19,063 nucleotides of DNA from Oscillospiraceae bacterium (GTDB lineage: Bacteria > Bacillota_A > Clostridia > Oscillospirales > Oscillospiraceae): positions 1 through 19,063 of the forward strand of contig SVLG01000040.1 of NCBI GenBank assembly GCA_015068055.1, given 5' to 3'. Shown here one piece after another: positions 7,948 through 15,334 of this stretch. Under the pieces are notes generated by a model that had not been told where the DNA came from, did no database searches, and was given only the letters and a program-made list of their open reading frames with translations. Numbering within the stretch: position 1 is the stretch's first letter; the number at the start of each line of letters is the position of its first letter. The translations under genes and the position numbers were made by a program.

Positions 7948-9111
7948 ATGGCCAAAGAACTGATTCGCCTGGTGAACTGCACCATGGAATTTGACGGGGA
8001 GACCGTACTGGACTCCATCAACCTCTACTTCAACGACAAGGAGTTTCTTACTCTGCTGGGTCCCTCCGGCTGTGGTAAGTCCACGACGCTGCGTATCATC
8101 GGCGGCTTCCTGAAGCCCACCCGCGGCGATGTCCTTTTCGATGGAGAGCGAATCAACGACATACCGCCTTATAAACGGCAGGTGAACACCGTGTTTCAGC
8201 GGTACGCCCTGTTCCCGCATCTGGACGTGTATGAGAACGTAGCCTTCGGTCTGCGCAACCAGAAGCTGCCGGAGGATGAAATTGATGCGAGAGTGACGGA
8301 GATGCTGGAAGTAGTGTCTCTCAAGGGCTTTGAAAACCGTAAAGTCACCTCTCTCTCCGGCGGTCAGCAGCAGCGTGTGGCCATCGCCAGAGCCCTGGTG
8401 AACCGACCCCGCGTCCTTTTGCTGGACGAACCGCTGGGCGCGCTGGACCTGCGCCTTCGCAAGGACATGCAGCAGGAACTCAAGCGCATCCAGCAGCAGA
8501 TGGAGATCACCTTTATCTATGTCACCCACGATCAGGAGGAGGCTCTGGCCATGTCCGACACCGTGGTGGTCATGAACGAGGGCGTTATCCAGCAGATCGG
8601 TACCCCGGAGGATATCTATAACGAGCCCAAGAACGCCTTTGTGGCGGACTTCATCGGCGAGAGCAACATCCTCGACGGCATCATGCGTGAGGACTACGTG
8701 GTGGAGACCTTTGGGCGGCGCTTCAAGTGCCTGGACGCGGGCTTCGGCAAGGACGAGCCCGTGGATGTTGTCGTGCGCCCCGAGGACATCGACATCGTCC
8801 CCGTCAGCGAGGGCATGCTCACCGGCACGGTGACTTCCATCACCTTCAAGGGCATGCAGTACGACGTGATCGTGGACTTCAAGGGCTTCAAGTGGCTCAT
8901 TCAGACCACCGACAGCCCCAGAGAAGGTGAGCGCATCGGCATCAAGATCGATCCCGATGGCTTCCATATCATGAAAAAGAGCAAGTATTCCGGCCTCTAC
9001 GGCGACTACAGCTCCTTCAGTGAGGAGTATGAGGAGCTGTCCGACGCAGAATACGATCCGGACGGCGAAGAAGAGGAGGAGACTCCTGCGGAGGGTCAGG
9101 ATGAAGACTAA
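7948..9111 (+). CDS. potA: Spermidine/putrescine ABC transporter ATP-binding protein
   Basis: PotA is the ATPase that powers polyamine import at the cytoplasmic face of the PotBC permease. The product has 387 residues. It shows Walker [10 protein letters not shown] at 38-46, a Q-loop in [12 protein letters not shown], the signature LSGGQQQR, Walker B LLLDEP and the H-loop YVTHD. The C-terminal part ([13 protein letters not shown] onward, then VVRPEDIDI) is the TOBE-type regulatory region of PotA/MalK-like ATPases. The last 30 or so residues are strikingly acidic, with runs of Glu and Asp that most PotA proteins lack. The start at MAKEL has GGGGGAGG about 5 nt upstream. The gene overlaps potB by 11 bp. 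Confidence 0.95.
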   Translation: MAKELIRLVNCTMEFDGETVLDSINLYFNDKEFLTLLGPSGCGKSTTLRIIGGFLKPTRGDVLFDGERINDIPPYKRQVNTVFQRYALFPHLDVYENVAFGLRNQKLPEDEIDARVTEMLEVVSLKGFENRKVTSLSGGQQQRVAIARALVNRPRVLLLDEPLGALDLRLRKDMQQELKRIQQQMEITFIYVTHDQEEALAMSDTVVVMNEGVIQQIGTPEDIYNEPKNAFVADFIGESNILDGIMREDYVVETFGRRFKCLDAGFGKDEPVDVVVRPEDIDIVPVSEGMLTGTVTSITFKGMQYDVIVDFKGFKWLIQTTDSPREGERIGIKIDPDGFHIMKKSKYSGLYGDYSSFSEEYEELSDAEYDPDGEEEEETPAEGQDED

Positions 9112-9910
9112 GAGCCTTGCTGCGCCCTACCTGGTCTGGATGGCGCTCTTTACCCTTGTCCCCCTGGGTATCGTCTGCTACTTTGCCTTTACCGACTCCA
9201 TCACCGGCGGTTTTACGCTGGAGAACATCACGCATATGGGCAGCTACCTCCCCATCTTCCTCAAGAGTGTGTGGCTGGCCATGCTTTCCGCGCTTATTTG
9301 TCTGCTGATCGGCTACCCTGTGGCCTACTTTATCGCCGGTACCAATCCCGGCACCCAGCGCACCCTCTATATGCTGGTGATGCTGCCCATGTGCATGAGC
9401 TTCCTGCTGCGTACCCTTGCGTGGGTGGCCCTGCTGGAGGACACCGGCATCATCAACAGCTTTATCTCCGCTCTGGGACTTAAGACCCTGCCGCTGATCC
9501 GCTCCGACGGTGCGGTGGTTCTCGGCATGGTGTATAACTATCTGCCCTATATGATCATGCCCCTCTACACGGTGCTGATCAAGCTGGACAAGCGCCTCGT
9601 GGAGGCGGCGGAAGATCTGGGCTGCCCCCCGGCACAGGTCTTTACCAGAGTAACGCTGCCCCTCTCGGTGCCGGGCATCATCTCCGGCCTTACCATGGTC
9701 TTTGTGCCTGCGGTGTCCACCTTCTACATTTCCCAGAAGCTGGGCTCCTCCGGTACCACCCTCATCGGCGACGTCATCGAAAGCCAGTTCAAGGCTGCCT
9801 ACAACCCCAATCTGGGCGCAGCCATCTCCCTGGGGCTCATGGTGCTGGTGCTGGCCTGTGTCGCGGTGATGAACCGCTTCAGTGACGGGGAGGAGGTGGT
9901 CACGCTGTGA
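9101..9910 (+). CDS. potB: Spermidine/putrescine ABC transporter permease PotB
   Basis: The product has 269 residues and about six hydrophobic helices, the usual architecture of a type I ABC importer permease. The EAA loop that contacts the ATPase is visible as [22 protein letters not shown] followed by GIISGL. The N-terminal [15 protein letters not shown] and the [17 protein letters not shown] stretch are typical of PotB. The start at [10 protein letters not shown] is chosen because GGAGGG lies about 6 nt upstream inside the potA tail; a longer frame to 9020 would encode a basic stretch unlike the family. It overlaps potA by 11 bp and potC by 4 bp. Confidence 0.94.
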   Translation: MKTKSLAAPYLVWMALFTLVPLGIVCYFAFTDSITGGFTLENITHMGSYLPIFLKSVWLAMLSALICLLIGYPVAYFIAGTNPGTQRTLYMLVMLPMCMSFLLRTLAWVALLEDTGIINSFISALGLKTLPLIRSDGAVVLGMVYNYLPYMIMPLYTVLIKLDKRLVEAAEDLGCPPAQVFTRVTLPLSVPGIISGLTMVFVPAVSTFYISQKLGSSGTTLIGDVIESQFKAAYNPNLGAAISLGLMVLVLACVAVMNRFSDGEEVVTL

Positions 9911-10737
9911 AACGCTTCAACAAGGTCTTTACGCTTCTGGTGTTTGCCTTCCTCTATATCCCCATGATCGTCCTCTGCGTGGCCAGCTTCAATGCCGGCA
10001 AGGACATCGCCACCTGGGAAGGCTTCACCTTCGCTCAGTACGGCGAGCTGTTCCGGGACGGTGTGCTGCTGCCCCTGCTGGCAAACTCCCTCATCATCGC
10101 TGTGGTTTCCTCTCTGATTGCCACGGTGCTGGGCACCATGGCGGCTCTGGGCATCCGCGCCATGGGGGATAAGATGCGCCGCTTCACCATGAGCGTTACC
10201 AACATCCCCATGACCAACCCCGAGATCGTCACCGGCGTTTCTCTGGCCCTGCTCTTTGCCTTTGTGGGCCAGATGCTCAAGCTCAACAGTGTGCTGGGCT
10301 TTATGACGCTGCTGATTGCCCACATTACCTTCAATATGCCCTATGTCATCCTCTCCGTCATGCCCAAACTCAGCCAGATGGATCCCGATCTCCGGGATGC
10401 GGCCATGGATCTGGGCTGCACGCCCCGGCAGGCCTTCTTCAAGGTGCTGATCCATGAGATCATGCCGGGTATTATCTCCGGCGCACTGATGGCCTTCACC
10501 ATGTCGTTGGATGACTTTGTGATCTCCTACTTTGTCTACGGCCCCAACTTTGTCACGCTGCCCGTGGAGATCTACAACTACACCAAAAAGCCCCTGCATC
10601 CCAAGATCTATGCCCTCTTCACCCTGCTCTTCCTGGTGATCCTTTTCGTGATGGTCATTATGAACGTGCTGCAGGGCCGGGATGAAAAGCTCCACCGGAA
10701 GGCCCGGGGCGTTTTCAGAAAGGGGGGGCTGGCATGA
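9907..10737 (+). CDS. potC: Spermidine/putrescine ABC transporter permease PotC
   Basis: The product has 276 residues with about six membrane helices and is the second permease half. The EAA loop reads DLRDAAMDLGCTPRQAFFKVLIHEIMPGI. The segment MTNPEIVTGVSLALLFAF and the MSLDDFVISYFV motif are characteristic of PotC. Translation starts at GTG, which overlaps the potB stop in a GTGA arrangement, with GGGAGGAGG about 10 nt upstream. The stop overlaps the potD ATG. Confidence 0.94.
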   Translation: MKRFNKVFTLLVFAFLYIPMIVLCVASFNAGKDIATWEGFTFAQYGELFRDGVLLPLLANSLIIAVVSSLIATVLGTMAALGIRAMGDKMRRFTMSVTNIPMTNPEIVTGVSLALLFAFVGQMLKLNSVLGFMTLLIAHITFNMPYVILSVMPKLSQMDPDLRDAAMDLGCTPRQAFFKVLIHEIMPGIISGALMAFTMSLDDFVISYFVYGPNFVTLPVEIYNYTKKPLHPKIYALFTLLFLVILFVMVIMNVLQGRDEKLHRKARGVFRKGGLA

Positions 10738-11927
10738 AAAAAGCCTTTACCCTGCTTTGTGCTCTCGTGCTGCTCTGCGTGCTGCTGCCCATGGAGGCCG
10801 AGGCCGCCAATGAGGTGGTCAACGTCTACAACTGGGGCCAGTATATTTCCGACGGCTCCGACGGCTACCCGGATCTCAACGCCGCCTTTGAGGAGGCCAC
10901 CGGCATCAAAGTCAATTACATGACCTTCGACTCCAACGAGAGTATGTACACCAAGCTCAAGACCGGCGGCTCCTCCTACGATGTCATCATCCCCTCAGAC
11001 TATATGGTGGCCCGGCTGATTGACGAAGGGATGCTGCTGCCCCTGGACTTCGAAAACATCCCCAACTACCAGTACATCGACGAAGCCTACCGCAACACCT
11101 CCTATGACCCGGAGAACCTCTACAGCGTGCCCTATACCTGGGGTACGGTGGGTGTGATCTGGAACAGCGACTATGTGGACGAGGCCGACATCGGCAGCTG
11201 GGATCTCCTCTGGAACGAGAAGTATGCCGGCAAGATCCTTATGTTCGATAACCCCCGCGATGCCTTCGCCGTGGCTGAGCTGCTGCTGGGCTATTCCCTG
11301 AACACCACCGATGAGGAGGAACTGCGCGCCGCCTCCTACAAGCTCATAGAGCAGAAGCCTCTGGTGCAGAGCTATGTCATGGATCAGATCTACGACAAGA
11401 TGGAACGCGGCGAGGCCTGGATCGCTCCCTACTACGCCGGTGACTATCTCATGATGGCCGAGGATCATCCGGAGCTGCAGTTCTTCTTCCCGGAGGAGGG
11501 CTACAACCTCTTTATCGACGCCATGTGCATCCCCACTTGCGCCGAGAACAAGGAGGCCGCCGAGGCCTATATTAACTTCCTCTGCGATCCCCGGAACTGC
11601 GGCCCCAATCTGGAGTATCTGGCCTATTCCAGCCCGGAGACAGCCTCCAAGGAGTATATGGATCCCTCCGTCACCGAGAGCGAAGTGGCCTATCCCGATG
11701 CCGAGACGCTCAGCCACGGCGAGAGCTTCTACTATCTGGATGCCGAGACCACCCAGCTGATGGACTCCCTTTGGCTGGGCGTGAAGACAGACGGTGAGGT
11801 GGACTATGTTCCCATCATCGGTATCTCGGTGGTGTTTCTGTGCGTGGGCAGCTTCCTGACGGCCCGGGCCGTGCGCGTTAAGCGCCGTAAGGCCAACCGC
11901 TGCAAGAAGTGGAAAGAACAGATATAA
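10734..11927 (+). CDS. potD: Polyamine-binding protein PotD with a C-terminal membrane anchor
   Basis: PotD captures spermidine or putrescine outside the cell and hands it to PotBC. The product has 397 residues. Residues 1-25 are a signal peptide with a likely cleavage after AEA. The mature protein starts with the family pattern VNVYNWGQYISDG, followed by FDSNESMYTKLKTGGSSYDVIIPSDYMV and PYTWGTVGVIWN. Asp in YNLFIDAMCIP corresponds to the ligand-binding Asp of the family. Unlike most Gram-positive PotD proteins there is no usable lipobox. Instead residues about 359-377 form a hydrophobic helix followed by a 20-residue K/R-rich tail, which should anchor the protein by its C-terminus. The ATG overlaps potC by 4 bp and has AAAGGGGGG upstream. 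Confidence 0.94.
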   Translation: MKKAFTLLCALVLLCVLLPMEAEAANEVVNVYNWGQYISDGSDGYPDLNAAFEEATGIKVNYMTFDSNESMYTKLKTGGSSYDVIIPSDYMVARLIDEGMLLPLDFENIPNYQYIDEAYRNTSYDPENLYSVPYTWGTVGVIWNSDYVDEADIGSWDLLWNEKYAGKILMFDNPRDAFAVAELLLGYSLNTTDEEELRAASYKLIEQKPLVQSYVMDQIYDKMERGEAWIAPYYAGDYLMMAEDHPELQFFFPEEGYNLFIDAMCIPTCAENKEAAEAYINFLCDPRNCGPNLEYLAYSSPETASKEYMDPSVTESEVAYPDAETLSHGESFYYLDAETTQLMDSLWLGVKTDGEVDYVPIIGISVVFLCVGSFLTARAVRVKRRKANRCKKWKEQI

Positions 11928-11960
11928 AAAAATCACTCCCCTTGGGGGAGTGATTTTTTT
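11926..11960. terminator. Bidirectional terminator between potD and the M20 peptidase gene
   Basis: A perfect 16-bp stem (11926-11941 with 11945-11960) surrounds a 3-nt loop. It has a CACTCCCC/GGGGAGTG core flanked by seven A and seven T residues. On either strand the hairpin ends in a U run, so it can stop both the plus-strand pot operon and the converging minus-strand operon. Its first two bases lie inside the potD stop codon and the M20 stop codon is 3 bp beyond its other end. Confidence 0.93.
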
Positions 11961-11962
11961 AT

Positions 11963-13141
11963 TCACAGAGCGCTCTGCAGGAATGTCTCGATGCCTCTTT
12001 CCACCTCACAGAGGGAGGAAACGGAGACAAATTCGTCGGTGCCGTGGCACTGGCCGCCGGCGGGACCGTAGATGAGACAGGGGGCCTTCAGCCGCACTGC
12101 CAGATAGTTGAAGTCACCGATGCTGTCAAAGGGCAGGAGCTTCGGGGCCTTGCCGCTGGCTGCCTGTACCGCCTCCGCGAGCCGGTGGATCCATTCGTTG
12201 TCCGGTTCCACCGCATAAGGGGGGTAGCCCCGGGAGGTTTCGGTGGGATAGGGGCGCAGAGCGATGCTGTAGGGGCAGGAAACGCCGCCCTTTTTCATAA
12301 AGTGCTCTGCCTCCGCGGTGATTTCCTCGAGAGTTTCCAGCTCGTTGAGGTGGCGGGTCCAGGTGACTTTGGCCCGGTCGGGCACAGAGCAGGCTCCGCC
12401 GTCCGCCTCAATCTTCAGCACGCAGAAGGCACCCCTGCCCAGCAGACCTTCGCGGGTGGGCTGCTCGATGGCGGCGAGGAACCGGCCCGCTTCCACAGCG
12501 GCGTTGATGCCCCGCTCCGGCTGGGAGGCATGGGCGCTTTTGCCAAAGAATTCCGCGGTCATCACGTAATTGCCCTTGGCTCCGGTGCAGATGACGGGGA
12601 CATCGTCTACGCGGCAGAAGGCGGCGCTGGGCTCCGTGGAGAGGATGAAATCCACCTTCTCCGGCAGGAGGCCGCTGCTCAGCAGGGCGTCGCAGCCGAG
12701 ACCCCAGGGACCCTCCTCGTCGCAGACCAGTGTGAGGATGAGCCGGCCCCGGAAGGCGCGGCGCTGCCTTGCCAGATTGGCGAAGGCGAGCATCAGCGCG
12801 GCGCAGCCGGCCTTCATATCGGCGCTGCCAAGGCCATAGAGGCGGTCACCCTCGATGTCGGCGCCGAAGGGGTCCTTCGTCCAACCCTCGCAAAGGGGAA
12901 CGCTGTCCAGATGGCCGTTGAGAAGGATGGTGGGGCCGCCGGGGAGCCCCTCCAGCGTGCAGATGAGGTTGGAGCCGCTGTAATGGGTGATTTTATCCTC
13001 GGTGAAGCGATGGCGCTGTACGGCAAGGCCGTGTTCCTTCAGCCAGCCTTCGCAGAAATCCAGCAGGGCTTCCTCCTGATAATAGGGGCTGGCGATGCGG
13101 ATCATGCTTTGGGTCAGTTCGATGAGTTCCCGATTTTCCAT
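11963..13141 (-). CDS. M20-family metallopeptidase / amidohydrolase
   Basis: The product has 392 residues and belongs to the ArgE/DapE/carboxypeptidase G2/acylase family, cytosolic zinc enzymes that cleave amide bonds of small peptides or N-acyl amino acids. Metal-site motifs are intact: GHLDSVP (H77, D79), GSADMKAG (D108), the CDEEG general base and metal Glu pair (E142, E143), STEPS (E170) and CHGTDE (His near 366). An insertion domain for dimerisation runs from about 180 to 290 (FFGKSAHASQPERGINAAV). No signal peptide is seen. The substrate cannot be told from the sequence. It is the last gene of the five-gene minus-strand operon, 12 bp behind the Lgt-like gene, with AAGGAGG upstream. Confidence 0.92.
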   Translation of the reverse strand: MENRELIELTQSMIRIASPYYQEEALLDFCEGWLKEHGLAVQRHRFTEDKITHYSGSNLICTLEGLPGGPTILLNGHLDSVPLCEGWTKDPFGADIEGDRLYGLGSADMKAGCAALMLAFANLARQRRAFRGRLILTLVCDEEGPWGLGCDALLSSGLLPEKVDFILSTEPSAAFCRVDDVPVICTGAKGNYVMTAEFFGKSAHASQPERGINAAVEAGRFLAAIEQPTREGLLGRGAFCVLKIEADGGACSVPDRAKVTWTRHLNELETLEEITAEAEHFMKKGGVSCPYSIALRPYPTETSRGYPPYAVEPDNEWIHRLAEAVQAASGKAPKLLPFDSIGDFNYLAVRLKAPCLIYGPAGGQCHGTDEFVSVSSLCEVERGIETFLQSAL

Positions 13142-13153
13142 TATCCTGCCTCC

Positions 13154-14140
13154 TTAGTTGGCTTTTTCCAGACGGGTGTCCCGCAGCAGCAGGGAAACGA
13201 TCACAACGATCCCCATGAGACAGACGGCCATTATGCCGTAGGCCTGTACGAAAAGATTGCCGTGGCGCTGAACGTAGTATTCCATGTAACCGCCGCCGCC
13301 CAGACAGAGGAGCAGCAGCGTCCAGAGGACGAAATGACGGCGCATCAGCCCGCTTTTTTTCACGCTGCGCATACTCAGCAGCACCGCGGTAAATACCAGC
13401 GCCGCCGTGCAGCAGATCTGCGGCAGACTCACAAAGCCGTTGGAACGGAGAAAGAGTCCGTCGTAACGCATGCTGTCCAAAAGCACGTGGCTTGCTCCGT
13501 AGAGGGCCAGAAAGAGCAGAAAGACATCCCCGTCCCGTCGGCTGCCGCGCCGCAGAGTGATGAGGAAAAAGAGCAGCAGAACCACAAAGATGGCGAAAGC
13601 AACGATGCTCTCCCAGAAAAAGGTGGCGATACGCCACTCGATTTCCCCGGAAGCGGTGGCGGTGGCCACGGTGAAGGGCAGCCGGTGGAGCGCCGGGGCG
13701 GCCAGAACAAATTTACCCCGATTCATGGTGGAAAAGAAGCAGGAAAGTCGGCCCGCAGCCATGCCCAGAGCGGCGGCGGGGCCAAGACAGTCCAGCACAG
13801 AAGCAAAATCCTCATAGGCCCGCAGAACCCGCAGCAGCAGCGCTGCCAGTAGCGTGCCGGCAAAAACGCCCACGGGAGCAAAACCGCCGCTGCCGAGATC
13901 CGTCATGGCCGCGGCCAGGGACGTATAGGAGCCGGTGTTGCAGTACCAGTGAATGAGCCGGCTGAGAGGCAGAGAGAGGAGTATGCTCAGCACGGCGAGC
14001 CAGGCCATGGGAGCCAGCGGCTTTTCCTGCCGGGCGCGCAGGGCCAGCGCCATCAGAATGGCGCTGAGAGCAGCCAGAGCGATGAGGATACCGCTCCAGC
14101 TGTAAACGGTGCTTTTGCCGATGATAGCAATGGACTGCAT
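13154..14140 (-). CDS. Divergent Lgt-like (prolipoprotein diacylglyceryl transferase fold) membrane protein
   Basis: The 328-residue protein has about seven or eight membrane helices in the order seen in Lgt. Matches include the N-terminal VYSWSGILIALA, then GGFAPVGVFAGTLLAALLL, AAGRLSCFFSTMNRG and LYGASHVLLDSMRYDG. R131 (in AAGRL) fits the essential Arg of the Lgt GRxGN motif. Compared with E. coli Lgt, the His of the HGG loop is replaced (GFAPVG), the GN after the conserved Arg is SC, and the essential Arg of YGxxR is His; the Tyr of YG and the later Arg are kept. Real Lgt activity is therefore doubtful. It starts 3 bp after a lipoprotein gene with AGGAGG 8 nt upstream. The last two helices extend beyond a typical Lgt. 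Confidence 0.75.
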   Translation of the reverse strand: MQSIAIIGKSTVYSWSGILIALAALSAILMALALRARQEKPLAPMAWLAVLSILLSLPLSRLIHWYCNTGSYTSLAAAMTDLGSGGFAPVGVFAGTLLAALLLRVLRAYEDFASVLDCLGPAAALGMAAGRLSCFFSTMNRGKFVLAAPALHRLPFTVATATASGEIEWRIATFFWESIVAFAIFVVLLLFFLITLRRGSRRDGDVFLLFLALYGASHVLLDSMRYDGLFLRSNGFVSLPQICCTAALVFTAVLLSMRSVKKSGLMRRHFVLWTLLLLCLGGGGYMEYYVQRHGNLFVQAYGIMAVCLMGIVVIVSLLLRDTRLEKAN

Positions 14141-14143
14141 GGA

Positions 14144-15310
14144 TTATTCCTCCTGCGGCTGCTCACTGGGTCTTGGATGAGGCCAGTCGGGGTGCAATAC
14201 GTCCCATACCCAGTAGTACCGTTCGTGTACGCGCCAACCCATCTCTGTGGCGCTGTTGTAGTTGTCGCGGGCTATCTGGCAATCCGGTTTGCGTTCGGCA
14301 AAGGCTTCTACTTCTTCGTCGGAAAGAGGGGAGGTGCTGATGAGCCAGAGGCGTTCCAGAGCGGAACATTCATAAAATGGGGAAAGATCTGTCACCTGCG
14401 TGTGGGAAATGTTGAGGTCTTTCATGTTCTGGAGCTTGGCCAGAGGGGAGAAGTCCTGAATGGGGTTCATGAAAAGCTCCACAAAGACAAGATCCTCCAG
14501 CTCACCCACGGGAGTGACATCTGTAACATTGCACATGGCTGCGATCAGGATCTGCAGTTTGGGGACATGGCGCAGGAAGCTGAGGTCGTTGATCCGGTAG
14601 CCGCCGTGGCCCACGTCCAGAGCGATGATATCGGGGAAGTAGCGCAGCTGCTGATCCAGATACTCAGAGGAGATCATACTCGTGTTCACGTTCCAGTAGT
14701 TGCGCAGAAAGTAATTGGTGTCGGTACGCATGGGGCTGTAGCCAATGTTGGACATCCAGACGATGCGCACATCGGGCCAGCGGAGGTAGAATTCATACAT
14801 CGTCTCATCGTCGATGCCGCAATAGCACATATCCACCTGCTTCATGTTGTAGAGCAGGGGCAGGACGCTTTCCACCGGGGAGACATCCTCCATGCGGATC
14901 TCGTCAAAAGAGACAAATTCGTCCATGGAACTGACGGGCACGCCCAGAATTTCAAACTCCCAGCCAAAAACCGTATCGGGAAAGCCGTCGTGCAGGGCGA
15001 ACATCTCCTCCTCCGTCAGCTCCCAGCCCCGGAGATCCACAAATTCCAGAGCGTTAAACCGCTCCAGCGCGGCGGTGAGTTCGACGACGCTGCCGCTTTC
15101 CTTCCGGAGATCCAGCTCGGCGGTATCCGGAGCATAGCTGCGGCCGAAAAGCTCCACGGGTGCCGGTGTGGGTGCCGGCGTGGGCTCCGGCGTAGGTTCG
15201 GGTGTTGCTGTGGGCAGCGGTGTGGGGGCTGGGGCAGCTTCCCCGCAGCCGGCGGCCAAAAGGGCGAATACGAGAAAAATGCAGCAAAAAACCAACAACG
15301 CTTTGCGCAT
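14144..15310 (-). CDS. Leucine-rich-repeat lipoprotein with a Pro/Thr stalk
   Basis: The 388-residue product begins with a lipoprotein signal peptide ending LLAAGC, with the lipidated Cys at 22; position -3 is Ala rather than the commoner Leu. Residues 26-51 are a low-complexity stalk of alternating Pro, Thr, Ala and Glu. The rest holds irregular leucine-rich repeats of the internalin-like type, clearest near residues 240-320 (DLSFLRHVPKLQIL, DLVFVELFMNPIQDFSPLAKL, MKDLNISHTQVTDLSPF). The protein should sit on the outer face of the membrane and bind another protein or a polymer; it has no catalytic motif. AAGGAG lies 10 nt before the start. It is the third gene of the operon, 24 bp after the fusion gene. 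Confidence 0.88.
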   Translation of the reverse strand: MRKALLVFCCIFLVFALLAAGCGEAAPAPTPLPTATPEPTPEPTPAPTPAPVELFGRSYAPDTAELDLRKESGSVVELTAALERFNALEFVDLRGWELTEEEMFALHDGFPDTVFGWEFEILGVPVSSMDEFVSFDEIRMEDVSPVESVLPLLYNMKQVDMCYCGIDDETMYEFYLRWPDVRIVWMSNIGYSPMRTDTNYFLRNYWNVNTSMISSEYLDQQLRYFPDIIALDVGHGGYRINDLSFLRHVPKLQILIAAMCNVTDVTPVGELEDLVFVELFMNPIQDFSPLAKLQNMKDLNISHTQVTDLSPFYECSALERLWLISTSPLSDEEVEAFAERKPDCQIARDNYNSATEMGWRVHERYYWVWDVLHPDWPHPRPSEQPQEE

Positions 15311-15334
15311 GGTGCTTATCTCCTTGAATAACAG

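Noticed and set aside
12044..13852. 602-codon plus-strand open frame opposite the M20 and Lgt-like genes
   Set aside because: The minus strand holds the M20 metal-site motifs and Lgt-like helices; the plus-strand product shows no recognisable domain or ribosome binding site.
15165..15235. Repetitive G/T-rich tract resembling a tandem repeat array
   Set aside because: It is the coding DNA for the Pro/Thr stalk of the LRR lipoprotein; unit length and sequence vary and no separate element is needed to explain it.
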